64,000 bases of DNA from Linepithema humile (Eukaryota > Arthropoda > Insecta > Hymenoptera > Formicidae), in contig NC_090131.1 in assembly GCF_040581485.1 (NCBI RefSeq), forward strand, positions 6,076,001 through 6,140,000, given 5' to 3'. A program made the position numbers and the translations under genes. The stretch's first letter is position 1. Every line of letters starts with the position of its first letter. This document shows, piece after piece, positions 13,317-27,009 of this stretch. The notes beneath the pieces were generated by a model. The model was not told the DNA's origin and ran no database searches. It saw only the letters and a program-made list of their open reading frames with translations.

Positions 13317-16300
13317 GATCTTCCTCCTCCTTTTAGATTTTGGTCCCCATCGTCCCATCCAACGCGCGATTCTCCAGGAACTCAATTTGATGTCTTCTGT
13401 TATTCTGTTTGTACCGTTGCACCTCTTCCTGCTTCTCCCGTCCTGTTTCCTGCAGGAGCTCGGAAGCAAACCCTCGCTCCATCTATCACTTGCGTAAACA
13501 TTTGAACTGGGGAAGATCGCATGGCGCCAAGTAAATTCTTTCAGCCGAAATATTAATAATTACAAAGCCATTTCCTGTATAAATAAAATGAGACTAACAA
13601 TGTATGAGTAGTGTAGAAAAAAATAATAATAATTTGTAAGCGTAAAGCATGCAGCGAAACAAGTGTAACAGTCTGCAATTTTCGCCGAAATTTCAGCGCG
13701 GATGATCATTATCTTCCACTTTATATAATAATTATTCGCGCAAAAAGCTCCGTACTCGCATTATGATGAAAATATATAAAGCGAATAATACAAATAACAC
13801 ATCGAAATAAACAATTCTATTTGCGAACGGATTGAGAATGATTCGATTGCCTATTGATGGACGGGAGTTCGGCTCGTTTAATCAGATATTATAGTGGTGT
13901 TTTGTCGCATTTACACTATTTTTATTTTTTGCATTATCATTTACAATTTTGGTCTTTTTGTATCATCTCATTCGTGATAATGTGCCGATAAAAATCTCAC
14001 GTTCTAATACATTTACGGTGCGCTTTTTATCATAAAATCAGAGAAAAATGCAACATGCATGCACAGCACAATGCAATACTAATTTTTTTGGCTTTTGTTA
14101 TTATTTGAAAATATCTTCTCATTATTTGAAAATTAAAAAATATATTGTTACAATCTTCTATAACTAATTAGTTGGAAGTGGATGTTATTTTAGAAAAAAT
14201 TTGAGTTTTATATTTCTTAACAAAACTGCTGAAATTAAATTATTAAAAAGTTGCAAGATACAGCGGCACGCGAAATTAAATTTACATGAAAAAAAAAAAT
14301 AATTAAATTCACAGATATTCTGTTACATTAATTCTTTTAATTTATTTTCAACTTTTTAATTAGTCTATTTCTTTTTGAAATTAAATATAATGTAAAACTG
14401 AAAATATACGGCGTAGACATTTGCTAGCATTAATTTATAGAAGTCAAATACGAGAACTTTCTGTTCTCGCGAATACTCGCGACAGCAGTTCATCTCTTGC
14501 AGTCTCCCGTTCTGATTCTCCGTGAAATTCTCGAACGCATAATTTCATAGAAATATCTCGCGTGTTTCACGAGTCTATCCCAGGGTTCACGTGACTTTTT
14601 TCTACTCTGCAGCGCGGAAAATGGTGGCTACGCGTCGCAACGCACGGTCTGCCGGTGTCACGATGAAGAATCCACTACGGTTCATTCTTTTTTTTTTTCC
14701 TAGTTTTTTCCAAGCAGTCGTATAACTTTGGCGCGTGTACATGTTATTCTATTTTAACGCCCACGATCGCGGCTTGGTTTGAATTCGCCGCTACCACACA
14801 CGTTTTAGCGAGCACGCGACGTCAACGTCGGTTTCTGCTCGTGACAATGCGCCCTATTATTCGTGCGTGCGAGAAAATCACTTTCCAACATCGGTGTTTT
14901 CAAGATAATTATTCGTATTAAATGTATATAATATTTTTAATCAATAGAATATTTTTTAGACAAATTTTTTCGAATTTATTTTGCATAAATGTCATCTTTT
15001 TCAATAATTAATATATTTAGACAAAAAATAAAACTGTCTCATGTAGACTAATTTATTAATTTCTTTAAGAAAAATTAAAAATTTAGCACTAACATCCTGC
15101 GACGGCTCTTCTATTATATTTCAAAAAATAAAATTTATTTCTTTGTAATAATATTATATAAAAAATAATGAACATTTTAGTATGGCTGTATTTTTTTATA
15201 TAAAATTTTTCAATTAAAATTTCGATGTTAATTTCTAAATGTTAGGTTTTTATCATGCCGAATCTTATTGTCTTATAAGTATCTGCAAAAAAAAACTTGA
15301 AGAGTAATCCATTGTGTAACTCGATAAAATACAGAAAATTGAATTTTCTCAGTTCCGCGTTATTCGATACCATTGGCTCGTTTTCCGTAACCAAAAGAAT
15401 CGTGTTTCGACCGATGTAACCATACGGTGGAACTGAAAATCGTGCTGCCCTTTTAATCGAAATACATACGAATGCACTTGTCCGAATACGGAAGTTCAAC
15501 ATCACCAAGTAAAACCATACCGATTCTTACATTGCTTCTTAACACGAAAATAATAGCAGGGATTGATTTTCGGCGATGAAAAGTAAACTTATCGAGTGAA
15601 TTGATATAAACGGAATAAGCTTCTCATAATACGTCTCGTCAATTTAGCATGAAGAACAAAATTGATTTTGCATGAAATGTACCTCATGTGATACGTAGAC
15701 TCATCAAGCTTTCGATTACCAAAATGTCTTCTACGCTTGCATAAGTTATGAAAATCTATCAGCGTCTACGTAATTTTAAGGAATCGCTGAATTATATTGA
15801 AGATTGAAGGATTAAGAGTTAGTCCTCCGATTATATATTTTGGTGGTCGGAATAACTTTACATATTATAATAAAGCAAATTGTAAACAACCCTCTCAGTT
15901 ATTTTGAAAGGTCCGCAAGATTTTAAGCGGCCTTAAAACGAGACGCGAAAACAATCACTCGAGCGTGTACACAGTGCACGTATAAAAGGGCATCGCGCTC
16001 CATAAATGTCAGCGTCACCTTTTTTTTTTCCAGTCCCCGGTGTACCGTGGGCGAAAGAATCATGTTTCAATTCACGTTACATTCGTATGCGACCGAAAAT
16101 GCGACGGTGGTGTATTTAACTGGATTTCGCGCGGAAACACTCGTGGGACACGGCGCGCAGCGCTATGCCGTTCGCGGCGGAACGGTCGATCGATCTCGAC
16201 AATTTCGGCGCTGACAGGTCGAGAGGGGCTCTGACGCGGTTGCCGAAAATTAAAAAAAAAAGGAGGAAAGCGGAGAAAAGAGAAAGAGAGAAACGAACAC

Positions 16301-17585
16301 GCGGCGCCGAAGGGAGACGCGCACGGAGAAATAGCGGCGTCAACGACTGACAAAAAAGAGACGCGGGCGGCGAGCTGTGTTTCAGGAGGAAAATATTGCG
16401 GTGCGATAAACGTCACCGATAAGCGCGCGGAGACGACCAATAAATTTTTTGACGGTTGACGGTGCCCGTGAGAGAGCGAACTTGTTTAGTGGCCGTCGGA
16501 ATTCGAAATAAAATGCGCGCCGCTCATTCCTCTCTTCGCTCTTTCTCTCACTCCACTCTTTTTTTTCTTCCCATTTTATTCGACAACCTTTTTGCAGAGG
16601 GAGAGAGCCCCACACGTTGGAGTACCTAACGGCGCGCAGGAATTTTCCGCGCGTTGTTGAAAAGTTTTTGTTTCAGTCACCGACGCGCAGGAAACCAGTT
16701 TTTTTTCTTCCTTTTTTAATGAAATCAAACTATTTCTTTCGCATTCCGTTTGACATTACTCCGCTCTTCTCGATAGGAGCAATTTGTCAGCACGGATTTA
16801 CAGAGTGTCCCAGAAGTTGATTTTTCCGAACAAAATCGCTGTGATGCTAATTCATTCAGAAACAAGTGATAAAAAAGCTATTGTTTTTACAAATTAAGTA
16901 TATTAAGACCAGTTCTCGTCTAACACTTAATTTCAATTTAATAAAATTCTAATTTAATATAGATATCTCGATTAAATATATCTATTCAATTCTGTTGGAA
17001 AGCTCTGCAAAATATATAAAGCTCATCAAGAGAAAGAGTGACAGTTTTTAAAATAGAAATGATATTGCTGGAAATCCTATTTCAAAACGTACGTTGACAC
17101 TTGCTAAAAGTGAAATTTTTTGTTAACATAAATATACAATTTCGGAATTTGCTTAAAATTAGATAAAATACATGTTTGAAGGTATAACTCTCTCCGAGAT
17201 ATTTGCTTTCCAGAATTAACGTATATATGTATGTACGAGTACATATGTATGTCATTTTATGACACTGCAATTTCTATCACAAGACTTTAATTTTGCAAAA
17301 AATCAACTAAATAAACCGCGAGATATCGAAATATTTGGATTCTTTTTTCTATTAATTTAAGCATTAAATTTTAATTTTTTCCTGTCATCGCTTTGCCAAA
17401 TTTTCTACACACGAATTAATAGCAAGGCAATCAATTTACACGTACGCGTTATCGCTAATAAAAGATTAGGAAAAAGAAATATTGATGTAGAATCGATTTG
17501 GACTTGAATCACTCCTCTTGCGTCTTTAGCTGACGTATTCGAAACTCTGATACGAAAATTCTTGGCGACCGAGAGAATCTGATAA

Positions 17586-17709
17586 ATTTAGCGCGTAAAC
17601 ACCAACAATGTTAGCATTATTTATGCATTTGGGATTTAGCTTGGTAGATTTAGCGCGTTAACGCCAACAGTGTTAGCATTATTTATGCTTTCGGGATAAT
17701 TTCGTAGAC
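17586..17709 (+). repeat. Two-copy tandem repeat, period 62 bp
   Basis: ATTTAGCGCG starts at 17586 and again at 17648. Each is followed by a near-copy that includes TGTTAGCATTATTTATGC. The copies differ at scattered positions, so this is an old local tandem duplication in non-coding DNA. Confidence 0.85.
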
Positions 17710-17798
17710 TTCACGGTGATATCAGTGGCATAAATTAATTAACTTACTACATTAAAACTGTAAGATGTTAAATTAAACTCGCGAATAAACATGTAGAA

Positions 17799-17800
<2 letters not shown>

Positions 17801-17845
<45 letters not shown>
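17801..17845. repeat. (GA)n microsatellite
   Basis: About 45 bp of GA repeats with one impure end. Confidence 0.95.
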
Positions 17846-17848
<3 letters not shown>

Positions 17849-19267
17849 AGCAGCGGCGGATTATTTCCCGCAAAAGCTCCAGACGTAAAAAAGCTCACAA
17901 GATAAAAAACGGCAGCTCCCTCGCTCCGTACATCATCGAATGGTGGTGAGTAAATGGATGTCGTTGGGATAGCCTTCGGCCACCGTTGGGAAAACCGATA
18001 GCGCAACGATCATCGAGTAAAAGCGTGATTGATAAAAAAGGAAGCGCGAAGCGACCATTGCCGCTCTTCTCTCACGGGATTCGTATCTGCTGGCAACAGC
18101 CTCGAAATGAAATGATTATCGCATGCAACGATAACCTCGGTCGCTGAATTGGCGCAGGCGAGAGCACAATAAAACATTGAAAGCATTGATCGTCGATTAA
18201 ACGGGATAATTTGCCCAAAAGGTGTTTTCCTTTGATAATGCGTCTTAGAGAGTGCGCGTAGCATGGTATATTTTGGAAGAGAAATTAATAGCATCCCTCT
18301 CTAAAAAAGGCATGATACTTCGAACTTGAATATATCGAAATGTTGAAGCCTCGCGATGCTGATTGACTGTCTCGCTTGTGTGCTGCAACTTGCTTCACTC
18401 GTGTCAACTGTCAAACTGTCATACGAATATAATAGAATTAAATTTTATAATTATTAAAATATTATAATAAAAGCGCGCGCCTTATTGTTCTAGTAACAAA
18501 ATATTAGGACAATTGATAATATAAAAAAATTGCTGAGACAATATTTCCAATAATTTAGTGTAAATTGTATTTTGGCCATATAGAGAAAGTTATTTTCTAT
18601 GTAATTTGTCGGAGACGCGGAGAAATGTTGAGGAAAAAAAGATATATATACAAATCTCCTAAGAAAGAGAAAATGATTCGATTACAAGAGATAACGTCAC
18701 CACATTTCGATGTAAATGCACGACAAATGATGACTCGAGATTACTTTTGGAGACTGGGTATTAACCCAACTGGTGCACACAGCGTATTCTCTGGATGTCA
18801 ATAAAGGGATAAAGAGATGGAATCGACTTTGCTTGCCTCATGCTGAGATATCGACTTTGTCCGCAATATCCGGCGTAGATATTTTGCAACGGTCCGAGTA
18901 TGTTTCATTCGATTCTTTATCCGAAAGCGATTTCCGAAGATCCCTAAAGGTAGAAATAAAGTCCACCTTTTATTAGAACGATATAGCTTACCGTACACAT
19001 TATAGAAAATAAGTTTCGTTCAGCTTTTTTAAACGACGCGGATAGCCATCGATAATTACTCGGAGAAAGTCTTGAAATATTAAATCGCATCGCGTCAAAT
19101 CTTATACGCGAATCAATAGAAGCACTCTACGTTAATCTACCAATTTTCTGAAGCTTCACAATCAATTTTTATAACTATACGTGATTATCTAGCGGTCCAC
19201 GTTTATTTTTCTATACAGATAATTAATATTATTATGGCAATTGAACTAATTATTTCGTATAAGTAAG

Positions 19268-19491
19268 TTTTTACTATATTTAAACAGTTAATTGAAACGT
19301 AATAAAAAATGCTATTTTTATCAACGTAGGTTTAATTATTCCAAATTTCTATAATATTAACATTTTCATATAAATAGTATTTTTTTTATATGAAAATGTT
19401 AATATTATAAAAATTTGGAATAATTAAACCTACGCTGATGAAAATAGCATTTTTTATTACGTTTTAATTAACCGTTTAAATATAGTAAAAA
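19268..19491. mobile_element. Palindromic MITE-like element with 107-bp arms
   Basis: Arms at 19268-19374 and 19385-19491 are reverse complements with about five differences, all transitions, around a loop of about 10 bases. The element is very AT-rich and encodes nothing. No clear target-site duplication was seen. It could be a foldback MITE or a local inverted duplication. Confidence 0.75.
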
Positions 19492-21406
19492 TTTATATTT
19501 TTACGTGTTAAAGATGATACTAAGGGCTTGTTGCATGTGTGCACGTAATTGTATAATGCCCAGTTTGAACATTCACAGATGCGCGCATTCCCGAATTTTC
19601 ATTTAAGCCTCTAATATGGTATGTTAGGCACCAATCGGTCATCGTATCGATGTGCATATGCACATGTTCTCGCGCATTTAGGAGTGCATTTTGTACAACG
19701 CGAATTCCGCCGGCAGAAACGCTACCGGTCGGTCCGACAGGCACCGCCGCATCTATTAGTCAATGCTGAATGAATATTTGATAGCGAGAGTTATGGTCCG
19801 ATCAAATTCTAGCTCTCCGTGTACACTCGCTGCTTACGGATATTTTATGTACATGACCGGCTGATATATAGGATGTATCTCTTATTTACGGCCCGCTGCG
19901 GATCGACGTACGCGGACGATATTTCCACACTTTGCAAAAATTCCTGCTTGTCCGAGTTTACTCACTGTATTACATTAGGAATTCGAGAAACGATGTGTGT
20001 TCCGCGCGGTAATTTATTTGCAGTATCTATACCGAGCATACCGGAACCTCTCAATTTAATTTTACCAGCAAGCTCTTGATCCAAATAGACTCCACATTAA
20101 TTAATTTACCGCACATTTTGCAAGTTAAAATTAATTTTATTTTTATAAAAAGATTAAACGGTATTTATTAATTTTTTAGACGCTTAATGCCAAATATCTC
20201 TCTTTTACGTTTCGCGAAAGCTAAGCTTTTACTGATAGAACTTGCAAGTTATCATGAATGATCGTATATGATGAGAACGTAATGAGACGCTCCAAACATG
20301 AAACAGTTTGCAAAGACGGATTATAACATCTCTGTTGAATAGAAACGGTTTCTGCTGAATGCGATTATTAATAAGAGACCATTCGGCGACCTTAGTAGAG
20401 GACAGCAGTTTCTTCTGTGCACAAAATTAATACGCAATGAGAAGGTATTACATTTCGGAAATGCATGTCGCAAATCGGATTACAGTCAATTATTATTCAT
20501 CAGTAGCATTGCATAATTTCATCTGGTCTCTGTAGCAAATCTCAGCAGTATAATGTGTTATGTAACAAACAAGTTAGCGTATAACACTCGCAAATATTCT
20601 TCTTACTGTGTAATATTTGTAATATATTTTTCGGTTTTTTTTTTTAAATTAAGAAGTAGTTGATCGACGCGATAGTCAATCATTCGTAGAGTATGAGGCG
20701 GCAGTGTTTAAAACTTATAGACTTCCGGAATGACGAGAGCAATCTCGCGGATTAACGCTACGTTGCGTAATAGAAGATACGCTTTAACTGAGAGATCTCC
20801 CGCGCCCGATTGCAACACTCTCTCCATTGTTATTGCTACATTGTTTCGCTAAAATTAATGGACCAGCCGTGCTCCTTCTCTCTACGATTTAACGACTTTA
20901 TCTACGTCTCGAAAATCTCGAAATGCATTTCGCAAAATCAATCTTGAACTTGGCAAAACAGTTCTGACAGGAGAGGCCGCGCAATACAATGTAATTATCT
21001 ATTTTACGATAATTAATTTGCTAAATTAATATAAGTTAACTTTTGAAAATTTTTGCATGATTTTTACATAAAATTGCATGAAACAAAGCGCAATGATTTC
21101 TGTCAATGATACAATCACCACGTTATCGCCGCGCGATAAGAGTTAAACGCATATACAAGCGTAAAGTCGCTACGGCTGACCATTGCCGAGGCGTTACTAC
21201 TTGAATTGATATGCCGCCGTGGCGCGCCGCGTGGCTATTCTTCCTTACACGTACTGGCCCTTTTGTTTTCCTTCATCCATTACCTAGGACACTGCGAAAG
21301 GACCAGGAAAAGAGGAACATGTATACGTGCGCGTTTGTGTGTGTTGGTGAATGCTCGTCTGACGCGCGTATTTCTTTGAACTTGCACATGTACTGAGTTT
21401 GTACAT

Positions 21407-21737
21407 ACAGAATGCTTCAGAATAACACCGATATATTTTGTAGAATTATAAAAGACAGATTTATAATCATTTCTAAACAGGAACTAATAAGAAGTCCTAA
21501 TTTCACATTAAAGAATTTTAAAAATTAAGGATTAAGACATTATTCAGAAAAATGTTGATGCAATTGAAAGGAAATGAAATAAAAGCTTTCTTAAATTAAA
21601 TGTATTTCAATATTTAATTTTCTCCGGTGGGAATAAACTTCTCCGATCTTTCATTCCCATCTCTGGATCATTTTTTCAAACATCGCAGTTTACTCTACGA
21701 CTTTACGACCTTTTTATGTTATTCTGAAACACTCTGT
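21407..21737. mobile_element. Short non-autonomous DNA element with 20-bp terminal inverted repeats
   Basis: The left end ACAGAATGCTTCAGAATAAC (21407-21426) matches the reverse complement of the right end (21718-21737), ACAGAGTGTTTCAGAATAAC, at 18 of 20 positions. The 331-bp interval has no coding capacity. ACAG(G/A)GTGTTTCAGAATAA-like ends are common on insect MITE-type elements; that family link is from memory. The target-site duplication is unclear. Confidence 0.6.
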
Positions 21738-22990
21738 ACACATGTCGCCGTATCCGCGGCACGGTCCGCCTTTGCTATTTAGTCATTTGCGCGTGACCTG
21801 CCTGGTGAACCAGTTCCCAGTCCGACTCTCAAAGACTAGCGCGAACGAAGCGGGCGAGATAAGGCGAGTTTCGTGCAGAGAGACGAGAGAAAAAATCCGG
21901 AAGAATATACGACGACGAGTGAAACGAAGTGTAAGCGGGCAGTCGCGGACTTTATTGGCGGCCCCTCTCTTGAGTTTGTACACCATCGCCGTCACCATTC
22001 TTGCAAGTTGACGCTTCCGTCGATCCTTTCGAGAGTCTTGCTTCCCTCTCACCTCTGCGCTCACCTTCTCGTTGCTTCTCCCCTCTCGATCCTGTGCCTG
22101 ATTGAACGATTTTGTCGCGACACAGAGGCGTCGTTCTGTTGCGGTAAATACATTTCCCGGCAACTTTTCGAGCAGATTTTCGACGAAACGATTGTACCAA
22201 AAAATAACGCATTCACATCCTCGATCGCTATTGCAATCAGTTTGACGATGCTTTTCAAAGTCTCGCGACGTAAGCAGTTAGATTATTTCAACCGTTATCC
22301 GTTCTGTCGCGTCCGAAAATTTTACTGGCGCATTTTTGCGAGCCACTCCGCAAATACTTTACGATACACGGCAGTGAGAAGACGGCAGTGAATCTGCGGC
22401 TTTGTTTTGAAAAGTCACCGCAATCATACGTGCGACACGCGGGATCGGCAGCGACGACAAATTTTGTCGGAGTATTACGTGCAGCGGGAACGTTGTCCTT
22501 AAGGCTTAGCATGTTCGCCGACGGATTTAGCGCACACCGGTGTTGTAACATCGGCGCGAAACATTTACGCGACATTTAACACCCTGCGCACGCTGTGTTT
22601 CTAAACCAGTGTCAGTAAGACGGTGTAAGTGGGTCGTGTAAACGTGCGGACTGAGAGGTTTAACCCATTACACCGCCTCGAGATGACCATCGAGCGTCTT
22701 GGACGAGACAGAGCTAAGCATTTCCATGTAACTCGTTAACGCCGCTGTTAATTACGCCAGCATCCAGTGCTACTTACAAAACGTCAGTAATTCATTCGCG
22801 ATTATCGCGTCATTTCGCGAACATTTGATTTATGATTATCGGCGTTGCAAAATGCCGATAATTAATTTGCACTCACACATATTGCTGCTGCAAATGTGTT
22901 TAATTAATAAATAATGTCATTGCAGAATTTTCTTGCTTCATTTTTAGTTGTTGTTCGATCATGTAAATGAATTTAAATGTGCAATTACTG

Positions 22991-23014
22991 TTTTTTTTTT
23001 TTTTTTTTTTTTTT
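22991..23014. repeat. Poly(T) run
   Basis: An uninterrupted run of 24 T. A second run of 22 T lies at 24393-24414 and a run of 31 T at 30371-30401. No adjacent retroelement body with a target-site duplication was recognised. Confidence 0.95.
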
Positions 23015-24813
23015 ACTGGAACGAAAGTCTATCCAATCTGTTATCTGCAGGCAGTAAATAATTTCACGCTTTTCTTTGCCCTAGTTTCCAATCGAAGAAT
23101 AGCATCGAATGGTTTAGCTTTAAGACATCGAAGCGACTTAACGAGATTCAATCAATATCAGGCGCGTGTTGCGAATGGCAAAGTCTCCGGTAATAATTCC
23201 GAAACCCGTAAAGCGGAAACTGCGGAAAATAACATCGCGCGTAATGTAGCTGAGTTTTTCGCCCACGTAAAATTCCGTTTCATCGAGCTGTAAGTTTTTC
23301 GCGGGCGATGAGCGATTCGCCGATATCGCATCCCTCGGCGCGCGACGAAGCGAATCGTCGTCACACGTGACTCGGATTTACGGATGGCGCTTTTAGCTTG
23401 TTTCTTCATTTTTCTGGTCGCGGGTCCGGATTTCAGAGAGGAAACGAAATGCTGCCGGCTGGCCATCGAAAGAGAGAAAGGGACGAAAACGAGACAAAGA
23501 GGCGTCGTTTCGACGTGAAAGAGAGAAAGGGGGCTTGTTGTAACAGCAGGCACTGACTTTATCGGGCTTTCGAGTTTATATATTTTTCTTTTACAAGGGG
23601 TTGCCGCCCTCGCATTTTCACGCTCTCGAACCCGTGCCCAACCCTCTCTTCTCGTGTTCTCACTCCCGGGGATTCTTTTGCTCCCTCGCTCCCTTTCTCT
23701 CTCTTTCTCTCTCTTCCTCTCAGCTTCCACCACCGACACTTCCATTCACCGGCAGCCGCCCCATTTCGTGCACCGCGCATTCATTTCAAGCCCCACCCCC
23801 GCTGAGTCCTCTCACACCCTCTCCCTATCGCACACCCCTATTTCGCACTTAGAAACCAACCTCTCTCGACCACTCTCCATCGGTTATTTATTTACGATAG
23901 TTCGCACTTTTTACACCACTAGCCGCGCGCTATCGTGTCGGAATCCTTTGTTCCGAATCTCGGCGCGCGATTTCTTTTTCCCTGCCGGCGCGAGGGAGGT
24001 TGAAAAGCGGCGGGGAAATGTACAAAACGCTACGCAGTAGCTGTTACCGAGATGCGTCGTAAAGATGGAAGAATAAAGATTCGCCTGTTTTTCCACGGCG
24101 TCCGTAATCGAGGAGCGCGATCGTCAAACCTCTCAGTCAGCCTGTATCAGGATATTTTTTTTCTGCAACGCGATACCTTCGAAGCGATGTTCAATAATGC
24201 GGCTTTCCAGGCTTGATGGTAGCTTTATCGAGCCCGCTCATGTGCTCCGCTCAATTAGCTTCCCCTCGATGCAGCAGCGACAGCAGCGTAACGACCCGTG
24301 TCCATTCCCGCTCGCTCCTTGCCTCGATTTTCGTACTTTATTTTTTTAATAATCTCTCCTCTGATTTTTACAGTACGAGTACACTCTGCTGGTTTTTTTT
24401 TTTTTTTTTTTTTTAATTTTTCCCCCTCCGAGGTGTGAAAAGTATATGAAGCGTGACTTTATTAGAACTGCGATGAAAGCCGCGAGCACTTGCCCGTTAC
24501 GATAAAGTGCGAGGACGCGAGTACGATAACGTAACTTACATATCGTTACGCCGTAACGAGCGGCTTAAGCTGCCGTTATCTGACATACTATGCGAACCGG
24601 CGTAAGTCTTAAAGGGCCGATTAGTGGTCCAACTAATTGGGAAAACCACCCCTCTGCTTTCGCAGGGAAAACAGAAGCGCTGGACACGCGCGCAGACAAG
24701 CGCAGGCACGCTCTCTCGAGCCGGTAACAACAGGAAGATTAATCGCTTTAATTTCCGAGACATGATTAATCATAATTAACAGCTTGCGTTGGTAGCAGCC
24801 CCGCAGCGCAGGT

Positions 24814-24862
<49 letters not shown>
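24814..24862. repeat. (GA)n microsatellite
   Basis: A GA run of about 48 bp. Confidence 0.95.
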
Positions 24863-24865
<3 letters not shown>

Positions 24866-25035
24866 TTGAAAGGAGAAGGATGAAATGTGCGAGCGAAGAG
24901 GAGGGCCCGTTATGCGGAACATTGTGCAGAGACTATGACAAATAATATCGAAATACGCATGAAGATTAAAGATAAAACTCGAATTCTAAAGGTAACAAAG
25001 ATTAAAAGCTAACAGCTTTTCCTGTAAAACATTAG

Positions 25036-25265
25036 CTAATATTGTATTTACGCGAAGTATTTCAGATTCCCGCGATTTCACTCATCTATGGAAATTTTGG
25101 TAAATTTGATAAATTTCAGTTTGATAAATTTTCGTAAAAAATTTATTACTTATTTCATATTTGATTATGTAGTATATTAATTAATATTGTATTTATGTGA
25201 AGTATCTCACAATCAGATTCCCGCGACTTCTCTCATCTGGAAATTTCAGCAAATTTTTGTAAAAG
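25036..25265 (+). repeat. Two diverged direct copies of an approximately 95-bp block
   Basis: TAATATTGTATTTA, then GAAGTAT(T/C)TCA, CAGATTCCCGCGA and CTCATCT, occurs near 25036 and again near 25174. The second copy has small insertions. It lies in AT-rich non-coding sequence. Confidence 0.7.
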
Positions 25266-27009
25266 ATTATTTAAATACTTTGTAATTATTTTGCTTATAA
25301 TTTTCCAATCTTTAGAATTAAATAGCTCGATAACTGAGCCTTAAAATTCTCCAGAAACTATACAGAATTCCGACCGTTATTGCTTAAACTGTTCCTTTAT
25401 CCTTTGTTCTCCGCTTTTTAATTGCTGGTATCAAAGAAAATGGAATACGCGCGCGTTTTACGCATTCTGGCGGTCTCGTATTGTAGCCCGTATCTTGCCC
25501 AAAAAAATCTTTACGTATTCTCATACAATAGAACATCATGTAAAAGTTACGCGAAGCCGCGGCGGCTCCACGCTCGCGAATCCTCAAATGCAGTGGCAGA
25601 CTTACGTTTAAATATTCAAGTCTAAAGATGTAAAATTATGCTGCGGAGAACGTGAACTGTACCCAAAGCGGAGTAAGACTTAAGACATTGACTGGAACGG
25701 GAAGCAACTTTGAAAATTTCGTATTCCCGAGGAGTCTTAGTGTATATATCCGCCTTTTCGGGTGCCGGAGGGGAGAAAGAACAAGACAAGCTTAAAGCAG
25801 TGGCTGCCTTGTCTGTTTGCTTCAATAATGTCATATTAACATATGAAAATAAGTGTGAGATACCACGCGAAAAATGTCAAGAAATTTGCCAAATTTAATC
25901 AAGGAATTCTTTGGTCAAAATCGCGACTCGTTAGTGAAATCTTGATTAAGTTTGCTAATTTTGTATTACAATTTCACAATTTTAATTATTAAATTTCTTA
26001 ACAACTTATACTCGCAAATTGAAAGAATGAAAGAATGCTTGTCTAAAATAAAATACAAAATAAGAAAAGTCTTTTAAGCTCCTAACATTTTATTTCTTTT
26101 ATTCTTTATGAGCTGAAAAGCTATTAATATTTCGAATCATTCATACAGAAAGTTATTTCAAGAATTTGGATAAAATTTGCGTAAACAATCTTGTGCTCTC
26201 GAGGAGAATGACGTTTCAAGAGAGTGCGATAAATAGCCATTAACCGTCGCGGTTGTTTATAGTAATGGTCGAGAGAAAGATAAGTGAGAGAACACGGAAG
26301 GAAAGGAAAGAGAGAGCGATATTCCGGCGAAAAGAGGTCAAAAGCCGGTTGGTTAAAATGAATAATATCCCGACACATGCGGCGAACAGTTTCAACCCCG
26401 CGGTGTTTCATTTAGCACCTCTAAAAGCGCCCCGCCTCCTCCTTGCATTCTCTTGCCGCGAGAAGGCAGCGTTTTTCGCAAATTAAGAGATTCGCAATAA
26501 TGGCCTTAATAGCGGCCGTAAGACTACCGGCTGGAATTACGTTGCTACTTAAACGCGATTATTTATTGCCTAATTTACTATTACTGCCGACAGGACGCTT
26601 TCCCCCCCGCTGTACTTCGGTACACACTGACTCGTTATAGTCATTACAGGTCGTTGTACGCCCGTAATTAATTTTTTCCTACCGTCTCTCTCCCTCCTTC
26701 GTCTCTCGATTAGCATCGCGACTGAAGTTTAAAACTGCGAGACATGCAGGGAAAATTTTCAACTCTCGCGTGCAGAGAAAATACGTATATATTAGTTCTT
26801 TACGAGAGAAATTTGATGTTCAACTCTTCAGGTTTCAAGATGATAAGACATATTTCGAAGTGAACTTCTCTCCGTTTGGAGAAGTACAAACGTAGATTAC
26901 GATTTGACGGGGTTCGACAAGAAGAATTGGCAGTTACGTAATAAAAGCGTCGAAATCTCAACGCCGGGCTAAGATGTCGAGGATCAGGAGCGTTATATGA
27001 AGTCTCTTA

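Larger units (their letters stand above)
12905..17800. other. No supported gene
   Basis: Contains a (CT)n run at 13281-13316, GC-rich patches at 13000-13450 and 16050-16450, and long AT-rich stretches between. A sequence beginning near 16800 (ACAGAGTGTCCCAGAAG) resembles one end of insect terminal-inverted-repeat elements, but I found no partner end. Two imperfect 62-bp tandem units lie at 17586-17709. No coding exon is supported. Confidence 0.6.
17846..24813. other. No supported gene; contains two inverted-repeat elements
   Basis: The GC-rich patch at 21740-22600 gives long open frames on both strands (for example 21873-22391 plus, 172 codons). Another patch at 23160-24050 does the same (23158-23745 minus, 195 codons). 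None shows a domain, signal peptide or consistent splice partner, and several overlap each other, as expected where CpG-rich DNA lacks stop codons. T-runs lie at 22991-23014 and 24393-24414. The palindromic element at 19268-19491 and the TIR element at 21407-21737 are listed separately. Confidence 0.6.

Noticed and set aside
16800..17100. TIR element starting ACAGAGTGTCCCAGAAG
   Set aside because: Only one end is recognisable. No inverted partner was found downstream, so it is mentioned but not called.
21873..22391. 172-codon open frame, plus strand
   Set aside because: It lies in a CpG-rich patch where several overlapping frames on both strands are open. It has no domain, no membrane or signal pattern, and no splice partner.
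23158..23745. 195-codon open frame, minus strand
   Set aside because: The Arg/Lys/Glu-rich start is a GA/CT-repeat translation and the rest is patternless. It overlaps other open frames of equal quality.
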